Assembly: GCF_038502225.1 (NCBI RefSeq) | Contig: NW_027196961.1 | Location: 1-64,000, forward strand | Direction of reading: 5' to 3' | DNA from: Cherax quadricarinatus | Taxonomy: Eukaryota; Arthropoda; Malacostraca; Decapoda; Parastacidae | DNA: 64,000 nt | Shown: positions 11,996 through 22,563 of the stretch, one piece after another | How positions within the stretch are numbered: the first letter of the stretch is position 1 | Layout: each line of letters begins with the position of its first letter | Program-made: the position numbers and the translations under genes | Notes under the pieces: generated by a model | What the model was told of the DNA's origin: nothing | Database searches by the model: none | What the model saw: only the letters and a program-made list of their open reading frames with translations

Positions 11996-12784
11996 TGTGT
12001 TCACTCTGTGTTCACTCTGTGTTCACTCTGTGTTCACTCTGTGTTCACTCTGTGTTCACTCTGTGTTCACTCTGTGTTCACTCTGTGTTCATTCTGTGTT
12101 CACTCTGTGTTCACTCTGTGTTCACTCTGTGTTCACTCTGTGTTCACTCTGTGTTCACTCTGTGTTCACTCTGTGTTCACTCTGTGTTCACTCTGTGTTC
12201 ATTCTGTGTTCACTCTGTGTTCATTCTGTGTTCATTCTGTGTTCATTCTGTGTTCATTCTGTGTTCACTCTGTGTTCACTCTGTGTTCATTCTGTGTTCA
12301 TTCTGTGTTCACTCTGTGTTCACTCTGTGTTCATTCTGTGTTCACTCTGTGTTCATTCTGTGTTCACTCTGTGTTCATTCTGTGTTCATTCTGTGTTCAC
12401 TCTGTGTTCATTCTGTGTTCACTCTGTGTTCATTCTGTGTTCATTCTGTGTTCATTCTGTGTTCATTCTGTGTTCACTGTGTTCACTCTGTGTTCATTCT
12501 GTGTTCATTCTGTGTTCACTCTGTGTTCACTCTGTGTTCATTCTGTGTTCACTCTGTGTTCATTCTGTGTTCACTCTGTGTTCATTCTGTGTTCATTCTG
12601 TGTTCACTCTGTGTTCATTCTGTGTTCACTCTGTGTTCATTCTGTGTTCACTCTGTGTTCATTCTGTGTTCATTCTGTGTTCACTCTGTGTTCATTCTGT
12701 GTTCATTCTGTGTTCACTCTGTGTTCATTCTGTGTTCACTCTGTGCTCACTCTGTGTTCACTCTGTGCTCACTCTGTGTGTTCA
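11996..12784. repeat. 11-bp satellite array, unit TGTGTTCAYTC
   Basis: About 71 copies of an 11-bp unit that differ almost only at one position, C or T. One short unit at 12475-12485 and two TGCTC variants near the right end are the main exceptions. The unit shares TGTTCA with the 9-bp satellite at 11-7234. All three plus frames remain open because the unit has no stops; not regarded as coding. Confidence 0.97.
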
Positions 12785-12794
12785 TGTTTTTTTT

Positions 12795-12920
12795 CAATTC
12801 ACGTTAAGCGCTAAACCCATGGGAATCCTTCAGAGGAAGACGTGGTGGAGGCTTGATCCTCCGTCTGCAGAGCAGCATACAGACGCGCATCCTCTTTATA
12901 CTCACCAAGATGTGCAAATA
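12795..12920 (+). repeat. Dispersed repeat family B, copy 2
   Basis: Matches 9039-9155 over the TTAAGCGCTAAACCCATG block, the GATCCTCCGTCT block and the TACTCACC end. It again sits directly after a tandem array. Confidence 0.75.
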
Positions 12921-13076
12921 CGAGAGTGTTTGATGGCTGGACCTGAGTGATAAGAGTCGCTGCTCTCAGCACTCAGCAGCGGCTGCTGCGACACCGGAAT
13001 TACACGATATTGAAATTCTTAATAAATGTTGATAAGATAAAAGTTACAGGATCCCAGACGAGACAACACCTTCAGT
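12921..13076. other. Unique spacer
   Basis: No feature recognised. Confidence 0.4.
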
Positions 13077-13590
13077 CTTAACAAGAATATACAGAAGAAT
13101 TCTTCCGTCCACTCCGGAAAATGTTTAAAATTTGGCTACAGGAAAGTGAATTAGCAAACACTTGGAAGATGACACATATTGTGAGCATATGTAATGAAGA
13201 TGACAGAGAAGACCCAGTAAACCATAGATCACTTTCTCTAACAAGTGCTGCTGCAAAACTGTTGGAAAAACTCACGAGAGTAAAGTGGATTCAACACTTA
13301 GACAACACTGACGTACTCCTACTTACCCATAAATAAGTTTGGTTGTTGATGTGCACAATTAAGTATAAAAAATTTTTGTCATGATAGCATGTGATGAAAC
13401 TGAAGAGTGTGCAAAAGTATGCAACGATGCTTGTTGCAGAGCTTAGAGATATAACCTATGAGGAGAGACTAACAGAATTATATGTAACGGCAATGCAAGA
13501 CAGAATAACCAGAGAAAAATATTAACACCGTACAAAATTTTCAGAGGAATTGATAGAGTAGATAGGGACAGACTTTTTGAAAGAAACAGG
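13077..13590 (+). pseudogene. Degenerate CR1/L2-like LINE reverse transcriptase remnant, 5' part
   Basis: The first segment (13077-13335) reads like the RT thumb-proximal region: WLQESELANTWKMTHIV, then a decayed P-x-NHRSLSLTSAAAKLLEKL equivalent to the NYRPVSLTS block. The RT core with FADD is absent. From about 13396 the frame resumes with VQKYATMLVAELRD and YEERLTEL, corresponding to VQRFATRLVPEL and YEERLREI in the copies at 15703 and 30399. It carries stops and frameshifts, so it is a dead copy with an internal deletion. The 21-bp minisatellite starts exactly where the family has its T-G-T-R-G-H-N codons. Confidence 0.75.
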
Positions 13591-15262
13591 TACTCCAGGA
13601 CACAAAACAGGTACTCCGGTACACAAAACAGGTACTCCGGTACACAAAACAGGTAGTCCGGTACACAAAACAGGTAGTCCGGTACACAAAACAGGTACTC
13701 CGGTACACAAAACAGGTAGTCCGGTACGCAAAACAGGTACTCCGGTGCACAAAACAGGTACTCCGGTACACAAAACAGGTACTCCGGTACACAAAACAGG
13801 TAGTCCGGTACACAAAACAGGTACTCCGGTACACAAAACAGGTAGTCCGGTACGCAAAACAGGTACTCCGGTGCACAAAACAGGTACTCCGGTACACAAA
13901 ACAGGTACTCCGGTACACAAAACAGGTACTCCGGTACACAAAACAGGTACTCCGGTACAAAAAACAGGTACTCCGGTACACAAAACAGGTAGTCCGGTAC
14001 ACAAAACAGGTACTCCGGTACACAAAACAGGTACTCCGGTACACAAAACAGGTACTCCGGTACACAAAACAGGTACTCCGGTACACAAAACAGGTACTCC
14101 GGTACACAAAACAGGTACTCCGGTACACAAAACAGGTACTCCGGTACACAAAACAGGTACTCCGGTACGCAAAACAGGTACTCCGGTACACAAAACAGGT
14201 ACTCCGGTACACAAAACAGGTACTCCGGTACACAAAACAGGTACTCCGGTACACAAAACAGGTACTCCGGTACACAAAACAGGTACTCCGGTACGCAAAA
14301 CAGGTACTCCGGTGCACAAAACAGGTACTCCGGTACACAAAACAGGTACTCCGGTACACAAAACAGGTACTCCGGTACACAAAACAGGTACTCCGGTGCA
14401 CAAAACAGGTACTCCGGTACACAAAACAGGTACTCCAGGACACAAAACAGGTACTCCGGTACACAAAACAGGTACTCCGGTACACAAAACAGGTACTCCG
14501 GTACACAAAACAGGTACTCCGGTACACAAAACAGGTACTCCGGTACACAAAACAGGTACTCCAGGACACAAAACAGGTACTCCGGTACACAAAACAGGTA
14601 CTCCGGGACAAAAATCAGGTACTCCAGGACACAAAACAGGTACTCCGGGACACAAAACAGGTACTCCGGGACACAAAACAGGTACACCGGGACACAAAAC
14701 AGGTACTCCGGGACACAAAACAGGTACTCCAGGACACAAAACAGGTACTCCAGGACACAAAACAGGTACACCGGGACACAAAACAGGTACACCGGTACAC
14801 AAAACAGGTACTCCGGGACAAAAATCAGGTACTCCAGGACACAAAACAGGTACTCCGGGACACAAAACAGGTACTCCGGGACACAAAACAGGTACACCGG
14901 GACACAAAACAGGTACACCGGGACACAAAACAGGTACTCCAGGACACAAAACAGGTACTCCGGTACACAAAACAGGTACTCCGGGACACAAAACAGGTAC
15001 ACCGGGACACAAAACAGGTACACCGGGACACAAAACAGGTACTCCGGGACACAAAACAGGTACTCCGGGACACAAAACAGGTACACCGGGACACAAAACA
15101 GGTACACCGGGACACAAAACAGGTACTCCAGGACACAAAACAGGTACTCCAGGACACAAAACAGGTACTCCAGGACACAAAACAGGTACTCCAGGACACA
15201 AAACAGGTACTCCAGGACACAAAACAGGTACTCCGGGACACAAAACAGGTACACCGGGACAC
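13586..15262. repeat. 21-bp minisatellite within a LINE remnant
   Basis: About 80 copies of a 21-bp unit (ACAGGTACTCCGGTACACAAA type). In one plus frame the unit is T-G-T-P-(V/G)-H-K, so the array is open across its full length, and the unit also lacks stops in several minus frames. The left half is dominated by CCGGTACAC and the right half by CCGGGACAC or CCAGGACAC. Longer patterns recur, such as the GTACGC/GTGCAC pair near 13730 and 13855 and the ACAAAAATC unit at 14608 and 14818. The first and last units are of the CCAGGACAC/CCGGGACAC type, closest to the flanking LINE codons. Not regarded as coding despite its long frames. Confidence 0.96.
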
Positions 15263-15483
15263 AGATGAGCCACAGGCATGTCAGGAAGTATTTCTTCAGT
15301 CTCAGGGTCGTCAGGAAGTACAATAATCTCGTTGAGAAAGTGGTGGAGGCAGCCTTCACACAGTTTTAATTGCAGGTACGATAGGGGCCATGTGGATAGG
15401 AGGGAGAGAATCCAGCAAGTAACAAGATAGGGGAAGGGGGGGCGGGGTAAAGACTCGACCCCTGCAATAACACATAGGTGAGT
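15263..15483 (+). pseudogene. LINE reverse transcriptase remnant, 3' part
   Basis: Resumes the LINE interrupted by the 21-bp array. A frame starting at 15265 reads SHRHVRKYFFSLRVVRKYNN and then LVEKVVEAAFTQF. This matches the RKYFFSHRVV and WNSL-x-VVEAG-x-HSF end of the copies at 15703 and 30399. The 3' UTR block GGGGCGGGG and ACTCGACCCCTGCAAT follows, ending in TAGGTGAGTACACACC, which runs into (AC)n. Confidence 0.8.
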
Positions 15484-16800
<1,317 letters not shown>

Positions 16801-16855
16801 GGAGCTTGGACTCGACCCTTGCAGCCTCAACTAGGTGAGTACACACACATACACG
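16801..16855 (+). mobile_element. LINE 3'-end fragment
   Basis: GGAGCTTGGACTCGACCC, TTGCAGCC, then ACTAGGTGAGTACACAC repeats the terminal 3' UTR of the LINE family. It is another very short copy after an AC tract. Confidence 0.75.
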
Positions 16856-17113
16856 TTCTCCCTCGTCAAACTGTTAATATCACGACATATCTGAATCATA
16901 GTGGGAATTGGTAGGAATATAGAGACACGTAAGTAAACATTACAATGCACACGATACACACGTCTTGTGCATACTAGTGTCACTTTCTGTAGCCGAGTGG
17001 TCACACATGCGGCTCTCGTCAGGAGGTCGGGGAAGGCAGGTCAAGCCCAGACGGGAAGAACCTCATAGGTAACGTCCTCGGAAGGTTGTTCTAGCCTTCC
17101 TTTTGTCACACAG
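16856..17113. other. Intergenic or intronic spacer with a weak tRNA-like block
   Basis: Mostly unique. At 16988-17055, GTAGCCGAGTGG resembles a tRNA A box and GGTCAAGCCCAG loosely resembles a B box about 45 bp later. This could be a tRNA-derived SINE relic, but I could not fold a full cloverleaf and do not call a tRNA. Confidence 0.3.
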
Positions 17114-17311
17114 TTACATAATTTTGTGAACTTTTATGAACAACTTCAAACTGAATTAAATGGAGCGGTAGATCGGTGTGAGAAATTCACTATAAGGAAC
17201 AGTGGAGACTGGATTCTCCGTCTAGTTACGGCGGACCGGTCTGTGACCAGCCAGGGTGATGCTACTGGCTCTCCAGCAGCTGTGAAGGAAGAGTCAGAGA
17301 ACCTGCATGAG
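17114..17311 (+). CDS. Candidate short exon, unknown product
   Basis: Bounded by a pyrimidine-rich acceptor (CTTCCTTTTGTCACACAG ending at 17113) and a strong donor (GAG|GTAAGC after 17311), and open in only one frame, phase 0 at both ends, for 66 codons. The product would be hydrophilic with a single Cys and no known motif. Its phases fit neither the large exon ending at 11505 (phase 1) nor the M13 exon at 18558 (phase 1), so it cannot sit directly between them. It may be an alternative or 5' UTR exon, or chance. Confidence 0.25.
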
Positions 17312-17370
17312 GTAAGCACCTTCACCACACCTCACACCACCACCATTGGTGCCACACGTAGTTTTCTTCC

Positions 17371-17477
17371 GTGGCCGGACAAATGCCCGACGGACACTTG
17401 ACCGACAGACATTTGATCGCTGGACAATTGGCCGAACGAACATTGCGCAGACAGCCATTTGGCTGAACGGATAATTA
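17371..17477 (+). repeat. Left flank of the TTAGG-like block
   Basis: Short imperfect repeats of GGACA(A/T)TTGGCCGAAC and GACACTTGACCGACAGA type. Related motifs appear in reverse complement at 18288-18455, so the block between them has inverted-repeat flanks. Confidence 0.6.
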
Positions 17478-18287
17478 GTTAGGTTAGATTAAGTTAGGTT
17501 AGGTTAGGGTAGGTTATACTAGGTTAAGTTAGGTTAGGTTAAATTAGGTTAAGTTAGCTTATGCTAGGTTAGGTTAGGTTAAATTAGATTAGGTTAGGCT
17601 AAGTTAGGTTAAGTTCGGTTAGATTAGGTTAAGTTAGGTTAGGTTATGCTAGGTTAGGTTAAGTTAGGTTAGGTTATGCTAGGTTAAGTTAGGCTATGCT
17701 AGGTCTAGTTAGGTTCGGTTATGTTAGGTTAGGTTAGGTTAGGTTAGCTTATGCTAGGTTAAGTTAGGTTACGTTAGCCTTTGCTGTAGGTTAGCCTTTG
17801 CTAGGTTAAGTTAGGTTAGGTTAGCTTATGCTAGGTTAAGTTAGGTTACGATAGCCTTTGCTATAGGTTAGCCTTTGCTAGGTTAAGTTAGGTTAGGTTA
17901 AGTTAGGTTATGCTAGGTTAAGTTAGGTTAGGTTAGGTTAAGTTAGGTTACGTTAGGTTATGCTAGGTTAGGTTAAGTTAGGTTAGGTTATGCTAAGTTA
18001 AGTTAGGCTATGCTAGGTCTAGTTAGGTTCGGTTAAGTTAGGTTAGGTTAGGTTAAGTTAGGTTAGGTTATGCTAGGTTAAGTTAGGCTATGCTAGGTCT
18101 AGTTAGGTTCGGTTAAGTTAGGTTAGGTTAGGTTATGTTAGGTTAAGTTAGGTTAGGTTAGCTTATGCTAGGTTAAGTTAGGTTGTGTTAACTTTTGCTA
18201 TAGGTTAGCCTTTGCTAGGTTAAGTTAGGTTAGGTTAAGTTAGGCTATGCTAGGTCTTGTTAGGTTAAGTTAGGTTAGGTTAAGGTG
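17478..18287. repeat. Degenerate TTAGG-like pentamer array
   Basis: About 810 bp built from TTAGG, TTAAG, TTATGCTAGG and similar variants, read as AGGTTAGGTTAAGTTAGGTT on the plus strand. TTAGG is the telomere repeat of most arthropods, including decapods, so this resembles an interstitial telomere-like sequence. Longer internal periods are visible: the GCTATGCTAGGTCTAGTTAGG block recurs near 17693, 18007 and 18090. The inverted flanks suggest a foldback or MITE-type element rather than a chromosome end. Confidence 0.85.
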
Positions 18288-18455
18288 ATAAAGGCCAGTT
18301 CGACGATATGTCCTTTCGGTGAAATGTCCATCGGCCAAATGCCCGGAGTCTTGTTCTTCATAAATCTTATCATCTCCATTGTTTTGTCCTCCTGGATATC
18401 TTAGTCTTTTGGTGAGTGACGGGATAAAGTTGTCCTCCGATGTGTCCTTCGTCAG
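18288..18455 (-). repeat. Right flank of the TTAGG-like block
   Basis: Contains CGATATGTCCTTTCGG, GAAATGTCCATCGGCC and AAATGCCCGG, then weaker GTCCTCC/GTCCTTCG copies. In reverse complement these resemble the left flank at 17371-17477. Confidence 0.55.
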
Positions 18456-18557
18456 ATACAACCTGAGACTTGCTCACACGGGTTAAACCATCGACCTTTC
18501 CTGACCAGAGCCGCTCAACATGTAAACGTAATCTTGATGTTGAGTATTGTGTTGCAG
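18456..18557 (+). other. Intron sequence before the first clear M13 exon
   Basis: Unique intron sequence ending in GTGTTGCAG at 18557. The frame happens to stay open across the acceptor and shows two Cys codons. Their spacing to the DPC motif is one residue short of the family pattern, so I treat this as intron. Confidence 0.5.
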
Positions 18558-18664
18558 GGAGTTTGATGTTGCAGCTCATGGACCCGGCGGCTGACCCCTG
18601 CGACGATTTCTACCAGTTCGCTTGCGGCCGGTGGAATGGAAAGTTTCCCAGCCGGCAAGACAAA
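18558..18664 (+). CDS. M13 metallopeptidase (neprilysin-like), exon with the DPCDDFYQFACG motif
   Basis: This encodes the start of the M13 (neprilysin/ECE) luminal domain: GSLMLQLMDPAAD, then PCDDFYQFACGRW, which aligns with the near-invariant PC-DFY-x-x-CG-W block of the family. The two Cys residues normally form long-range disulfides with the C-terminal half. Members are zinc endopeptidases, usually type II membrane proteins, that cleave small peptides outside the cell. Borders are TTGCAG at 18557 and AAA|GTGAGT after 18664. The acceptor is phase 1, so one G must come from the previous exon. The donor is phase 0 and fits 20656. The C-x-T-x-x-C block that normally precedes this motif is not found upstream in the window, so an exon is missing or lies where I could not recognise it. 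Confidence 0.93.
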
Positions 18665-18710
18665 GTGAGTATGCTCCTCCTCCTTCTTCAGCTTCCTAGA
18701 AAAGGTAATA
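18665..18710 (+). other. Start of intron after the first M13 exon
   Basis: A consensus GTGAGT donor followed by a pyrimidine-rich stretch. No other feature seen. Confidence 0.6.
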
Positions 18711-18895
18711 CAAACCACACCACGAGCGGGGATTGAACTTTTGGTGAGTGAATCGTAAACCTCCAGGGCAGCGCGTAAGCTGGCCCAGTGGCTTACGCCC
18801 TGGCCTGGAGTTTCACGACTCCATCGCCACGAATTCGATCCCCACCCGTGGTGTGATTTGTTTACAATCGTGTCATTATGATTTCGTGAGTCAAG
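18711..18895 (+). mobile_element. tRNA-derived SINE with palindromic head, copy 1
   Basis: The plus-strand part has an A-box-like GCTGGCCCAGTGGC (18780) and a B-box-like GAATTCGATCCCC (18831), spaced as in a tRNA. The CACCCGTGGTGTG block and a conserved tail (CAATCGTGTCATTATGATTT) follow. Upstream at 18711-18738, CACGAGCGGGGATTGAAC is a reverse-complement copy of the B-box/CCCGTGGTGTGG end, so the locus is a partial palindrome. The same arrangement occurs at 21682-21812. Confidence 0.75.
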
Positions 18896-19063
18896 AAGGT
18901 AAACAGACATACACGGTGTAAAACAAGCTTTTATAGAGGCAACGTTTCGCTCTGAGTAGAGCTTCATCAAGTCATAACATGAAAGAGCATTACACCAGAG
19001 AGTCAGACGAGGTGGCCCTCGAGTCGCTTGTGGCCCTTAAATCCCATAATCGCGCCCCCCTCA
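18896..19063. other. Spacer with a short dispersed-repeat-like segment
   Basis: Includes GAGGCAACGTTTCGCTCTGA and GCTTCATCAAGTC, a pattern I associate with interspersed repeats in crustacean genomes, but no second copy lies in this window. No gene seen. Confidence 0.4.
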
Positions 19064-19188
19064 CACTTCAGTCTTGCCAGATGGTCTCCCACTCATACCA
19101 CTCACACTTCAGTCTTGCCAGATGGTCCCCCACTCATACCACTCACACTTCAGTCTTGCCAGATGGTCCCCCACTCATACTTCAGTAA
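19064..19188. repeat. 41-bp tandem repeat, 3 copies
   Basis: Three copies of a unit containing CTTCAGTCTTGCCAGATGGT and CCCCCACTCATACCACT; the period from 19064 to 19105 is 41 bp. The third copy is truncated. Confidence 0.9.
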
Positions 19189-20655
19189 CTTCACCACCAC
19201 CACCACTACTAGTAACCCACCACCACTATTAGTAACCCACCACCACTACTAGTAACCCACCACCACTACTAGTAACCCACCACCACTACTAGTAGACCAC
19301 CACCACTACTAGTAACCCACCACCACTACTTGTAACCCACCACCACTACTAGTAACCCACCACCACTATTAGTAACCCACCACCACTACTAGTAACCCAC
19401 CACCACTACTAGTAACCCACCACCACTACTAGTAACCCACCACCACTACTAGTAACCCACCACCACTACTAGTAGACCACCACCACTACTAGTAACCCAC
19501 CACCACTACTTGTAACCCACCACCACTACTAGTAACCCACCACCACCACCACTACTAGTAATCCACCACCACCACTACTAGTAACTCACCACCACCACCA
19601 CTACTAGTAACTCAACACCACTACCACTACTAGTAACCCACCACCACCACCACTACTAGTAACTCACCACCACTACTAGTAACCCACCACCACCACCACC
19701 ATTACTAGTAACTCACCACCACCACCACTACTAGTAACCCACCACCACCACTACTAGTAACCCACCACCACCACCACTACTAGTAACCCACCACCACCAC
19801 CACTACTAGCAACCCACCACCACCACCACCACCACCACCACCACCACCACCACTAGTAACTCACCACCACCACCACCACTACTATTAACTCACCACCACC
19901 ACCACTACTAGTAACCCACCACCACTGCTAGTAACCCACCACCACCACCACTACTAGTAACCCACCACCACCACTACTAGTAACCCACCACCACCACCAC
20001 TACTAGTAACCCACCACCACCACTTCTAGCAACCCACCACCACCACCACCACTACTAGTAACTCACCACCACCACCACCACCACCACCACCACCACCACC
20101 ATCACCAGCATCACCATCACCACCACCATCACCACCATCACCACCATCACCACCACCATCACCACCACCACCACTACTAGTAACCCACCACCACCGCCGC
20201 CACTACTAGTAACCCACCACCACCACCACCACTACTATTAACTCACCACCACCACCACTACTAGTAACCCACCACCACTGCTAGTAACCCACCACCACCA
20301 CCACTACTAGTAACCCCACCACCACCACCACTACTAGTAACCCACCACCACCACCACTACTAGTAACCCACCACAACCACCACTACTAGTAACCCATCAC
20401 TACTACCACTAGTAGTAACCCACCACCATCACCACCACTACTAGTAACTCACCACCACCACCACTACTAGTAACCCACCACCACCACCACTACTAGTAAC
20501 CCACCACAACCACCACTACTAGTAACCCATCACTACTACCACTAGTAGTAACCCACCACCATCACCACCACTAGTAGTAACCCACCACCACCACCACCAC
20601 TACTAGTAACTCACCACCACCACCACTACCAGTAACCCACCACCACCATCACCAG
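19189..20655. repeat. 20-bp CAC-rich minisatellite abutting a splice acceptor
   Basis: Tandem copies of a 20-bp unit (AACCCACCACCACTACTAGT type) with variable CAC/ACC expansions. An early block (19200-19520) is regular, and later units are length-variable with pure CAC runs near 19820 and 20070-20170. The array runs directly into the next exon, so its last unit (CACCACCATCACCAG) is the splice acceptor. Each unit also holds ACTAGT and CTAC motifs that could act as decoy branch points. It occupies most of the intron between the first two M13 exons. Confidence 0.95.
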
Positions 20656-20794
20656 GCTGTAGACAACACCTTCGAGCGTCTTAAGGAAGATTTGGACGAG
20701 GTACTGAGATCACTGCTAGAGGAGCAGCCCCTTGACACGGACAACAACATCACCCTGGCTGTGAAGACTCTCTACGCTGGATGTATGAACACAG
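20656..20794 (+). CDS. M13 metallopeptidase, second recognised exon
   Basis: Encodes AVDNTFERLKEDLDEVLRS, then LLEEQPLDTDNNITLAVK and TLYAGCMNT. This matches the M13 segment after the CGGW block, where a helix (S-x-F-x-x-L) leads to the conserved A-x-x-x-Y-x-x-C-M-x-x-x sequence. Phase 0 at the start fits the donor at 18664. The donor ACAG|GTGAGG after 20794 leaves one G and fits 22174. There is one N-glycosylation site (NIT). The donor region is duplicated 27 bp downstream (see findings). Confidence 0.93.
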
Positions 20795-20850
20795 GTGAGG
20801 CACAGCCAGACACACACACAGGTGAGGCACAGCCAGACACACACACACAC
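20795..20850 (+). repeat. Duplicated donor segment, 27-bp direct repeat plus (AC)n
   Basis: The sequence ACAGGTGAGGCACAGCCAGA with its CACACAC tail occurs twice, first at the real donor and again 27 bp later. The second AG|GTGAGG is at 20821/20822. A short AC run follows. Confidence 0.85.
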
Positions 20851-21681
20851 ACTATCTTTACGATCTCTCCTAAAATTAGTAAGTATTTACATCCTCAGTG
20901 TCGTGGTTCAGTTTCTCTTCTCGACAGCAAGAGGAACTACAATTTAAAATTCTTATGTTTTTCTTTGTATGTTGTTTATCTGTGGCCAGCGACCACTTTA
21001 TAATATTGCTGATCTTTAAAGTAATATAATACTTAACAATGATCATGGATTATTTTATGTCAGGTGTGGTAGTCAGACTACCACTGTTGCTGCCTCATTC
21101 ATAGTGTTAGGTTTCTTGACTAGTGTACGGTTAATAAAAGTCTTGGCTGCTAAAGGTTAGACGACCTGCCTAGTCTAGGGGCATTTATATTACTTAATAT
21201 AGAAAAAGATACCATTGTAGGTTGTGAAGCATCAATTTAAATGGTCAATTTATTATGAGGAAGGACACAAAAACTCATCTATACAAAAATATAATATATT
21301 AATAATAAAGTAATATATACAACGTACAATCCACTCTATATAGAACATCACCTTCACTCACTCACATTAACTCACTAGTTCACTACTACTAGTGAGTAAA
21401 ACAAAATATACAAACATCTGTAAACAGGGAGGCTCCATGACACCCCGTCCCCCTCCTTATGCCGGTTTGTCTACCAGTTGGTAAAAACACGTACAAGTGT
21501 TCTCCTAAAACTTACACAGGCCTCTGCACACTAGGGCCTTACAGGTAAACATGAGAGTATTTAAGCAATAAAATAACCTATGGTATAAACTTACAAAAAA
21601 AAAAAACATCCCTACAAAAAACAAACCGTGACGTCTTAGGACATCTTGCTGCAGCTGCTGCCCTCAACAAACTCATACACA
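20851..21681. other. Intron sequence, no feature recognised
   Basis: Mostly AT-rich unique sequence, with an interval near 21060-21180 sharing weak similarity with 21950-22030 (GACTA-CACTGTTGCTGCCTCATTCATAGT type). No coding exon is visible. Confidence 0.5.
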
Positions 21682-21812
21682 CAAACCATACCACGGGTGG
21701 GATTTGAACCCGCGGTCAGAGAGTCTCAAAACTCCAGACCGTCGCGGGTTCAAATCCCGCCCGTGGTTTGGTTTGTTTGCAATCGTGTCATTACGATTTC
21801 GTGAGTCATGAT
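21682..21812. mobile_element. tRNA-derived SINE with palindromic head, copy 2
   Basis: The left arm (21682-21745, minus strand) and right arm (from about 21738, plus strand) both contain GCGGGTT(C)AAATCCC(G/A)CCCGTGGT, a B-box region in opposite directions around GACCGTCG. The right arm continues into CAATCGTGTCATTACGATTT and CGTGAGTCA, the same tail as in copy 1 at 18711-18895. Confidence 0.8.
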
Positions 21813-22173
21813 ACACACACACATACCTCACTTTCCTCTCCTGGCCACTCTGACTGACCAGGAACAATACGTGTCTGGCTTCACAACAATCCAGGAAATT
21901 GACATTATATATGGAGCATTTTTTTTATACAATATCCACCAATACACCGCGTAATAAAAGTCAGACTATGACTATTGCTGCCTTATTCATAGTCAAACTA
22001 TTACTATTGCTTCCTCACACATAGTCACTGATCTTCCTCAGTACAATGCTGCTGACGTCCCGTTCCCTAGGTGCTGTAGGTCCCTTAGGGATTTAGGGGT
22101 TCCTTAAAACTATAATAAATAAGAATTGCAGAGCACTAACTACATCCCCGTGCTGCTGCTGCTGCTGTTGCAG
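21813..22173. other. Intron sequence before the third M13 exon
   Basis: Unique sequence ending in a CTG/TGC-rich pyrimidine tract (GCTGCTGCTGCTGTTGCAG) that forms the acceptor. Confidence 0.6.
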
Positions 22174-22379
22174 AAGCCATCGAGGCTCTGGACGCCAAGC
22201 CGCTACTGGATCTTCTTCAGGAGCTGGGTGGGTGGCCAGTGCTGGAGGGCGACGCCTGGAACGACACAGGCTACGACTGGGTGCGACAGATGGCTCGCCT
22301 CAGGAACTACAACAACGACATCCTTATCTCCGAGTGGGTCGCTGCTGACATCACTAACTCGTCCAACCACATCATACAG
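22174..22379 (+). CDS. M13 metallopeptidase, third recognised exon
   Basis: Encodes (E)AIEALDAKPLLDLLQELGG, WPVLEGDAWNDTGYDW and VRQMARLRNYNNDILISE, ending in DITNSSNHIIQ. The A-I-x-x-L-x-x-x-P-L, L-x-x-x-x-GGWP and N-x-x-x-x-I sequence order is diagnostic for M13 peptidases. Length is 206 nt; with the G carried from 20794 it gives 69 codons. It ends in phase 0 at CAG|GTACGT. Two N-glycosylation sites are visible (NDT, NSS), consistent with an extracellular or luminal location. Confidence 0.95.
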
Positions 22380-22563
22380 GTACGTGTGTGTGTTTCGCTC
22401 TGGTTGTAAGACCTTCCTCAGCAGTAGTGTGCTGGAGTGGATCTCTGTGGAACATACAATTCACAGATAACTCTGTGTTTTTAGATTTTCCTCTGCAAAA
22501 AAATGACCTTAACTTACATTAAAAGTGTCCTGCAAACATTATGTGTGATTAAAAAAAGTCATT

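Noticed and set aside
11925..12950. Repetitive Cys/His-rich frames (VHSVF, LCSLC)
   Set aside because: All three plus frames are open because the 11-bp unit lacks stops; not a metallothionein-like or other protein.
16988..17055. A functional tRNA gene
   Set aside because: Only A-box-like and weak B-box-like phrases are visible. I could not form an acceptor stem or anticodon loop.
17478..18287. A chromosome-end telomere
   Set aside because: The repeats are degenerate, bounded by unique gene sequence on both sides, and flanked by inverted motifs.
18470..18557. In-frame extension of the M13 exon upstream through the acceptor (STCKRNL, EYCVAGS)
   Set aside because: The Cys-to-DPC spacing is one residue short of the family pattern, the acceptor TTGCAG is good, and the extension has no family similarity apart from the fortuitous Cys.
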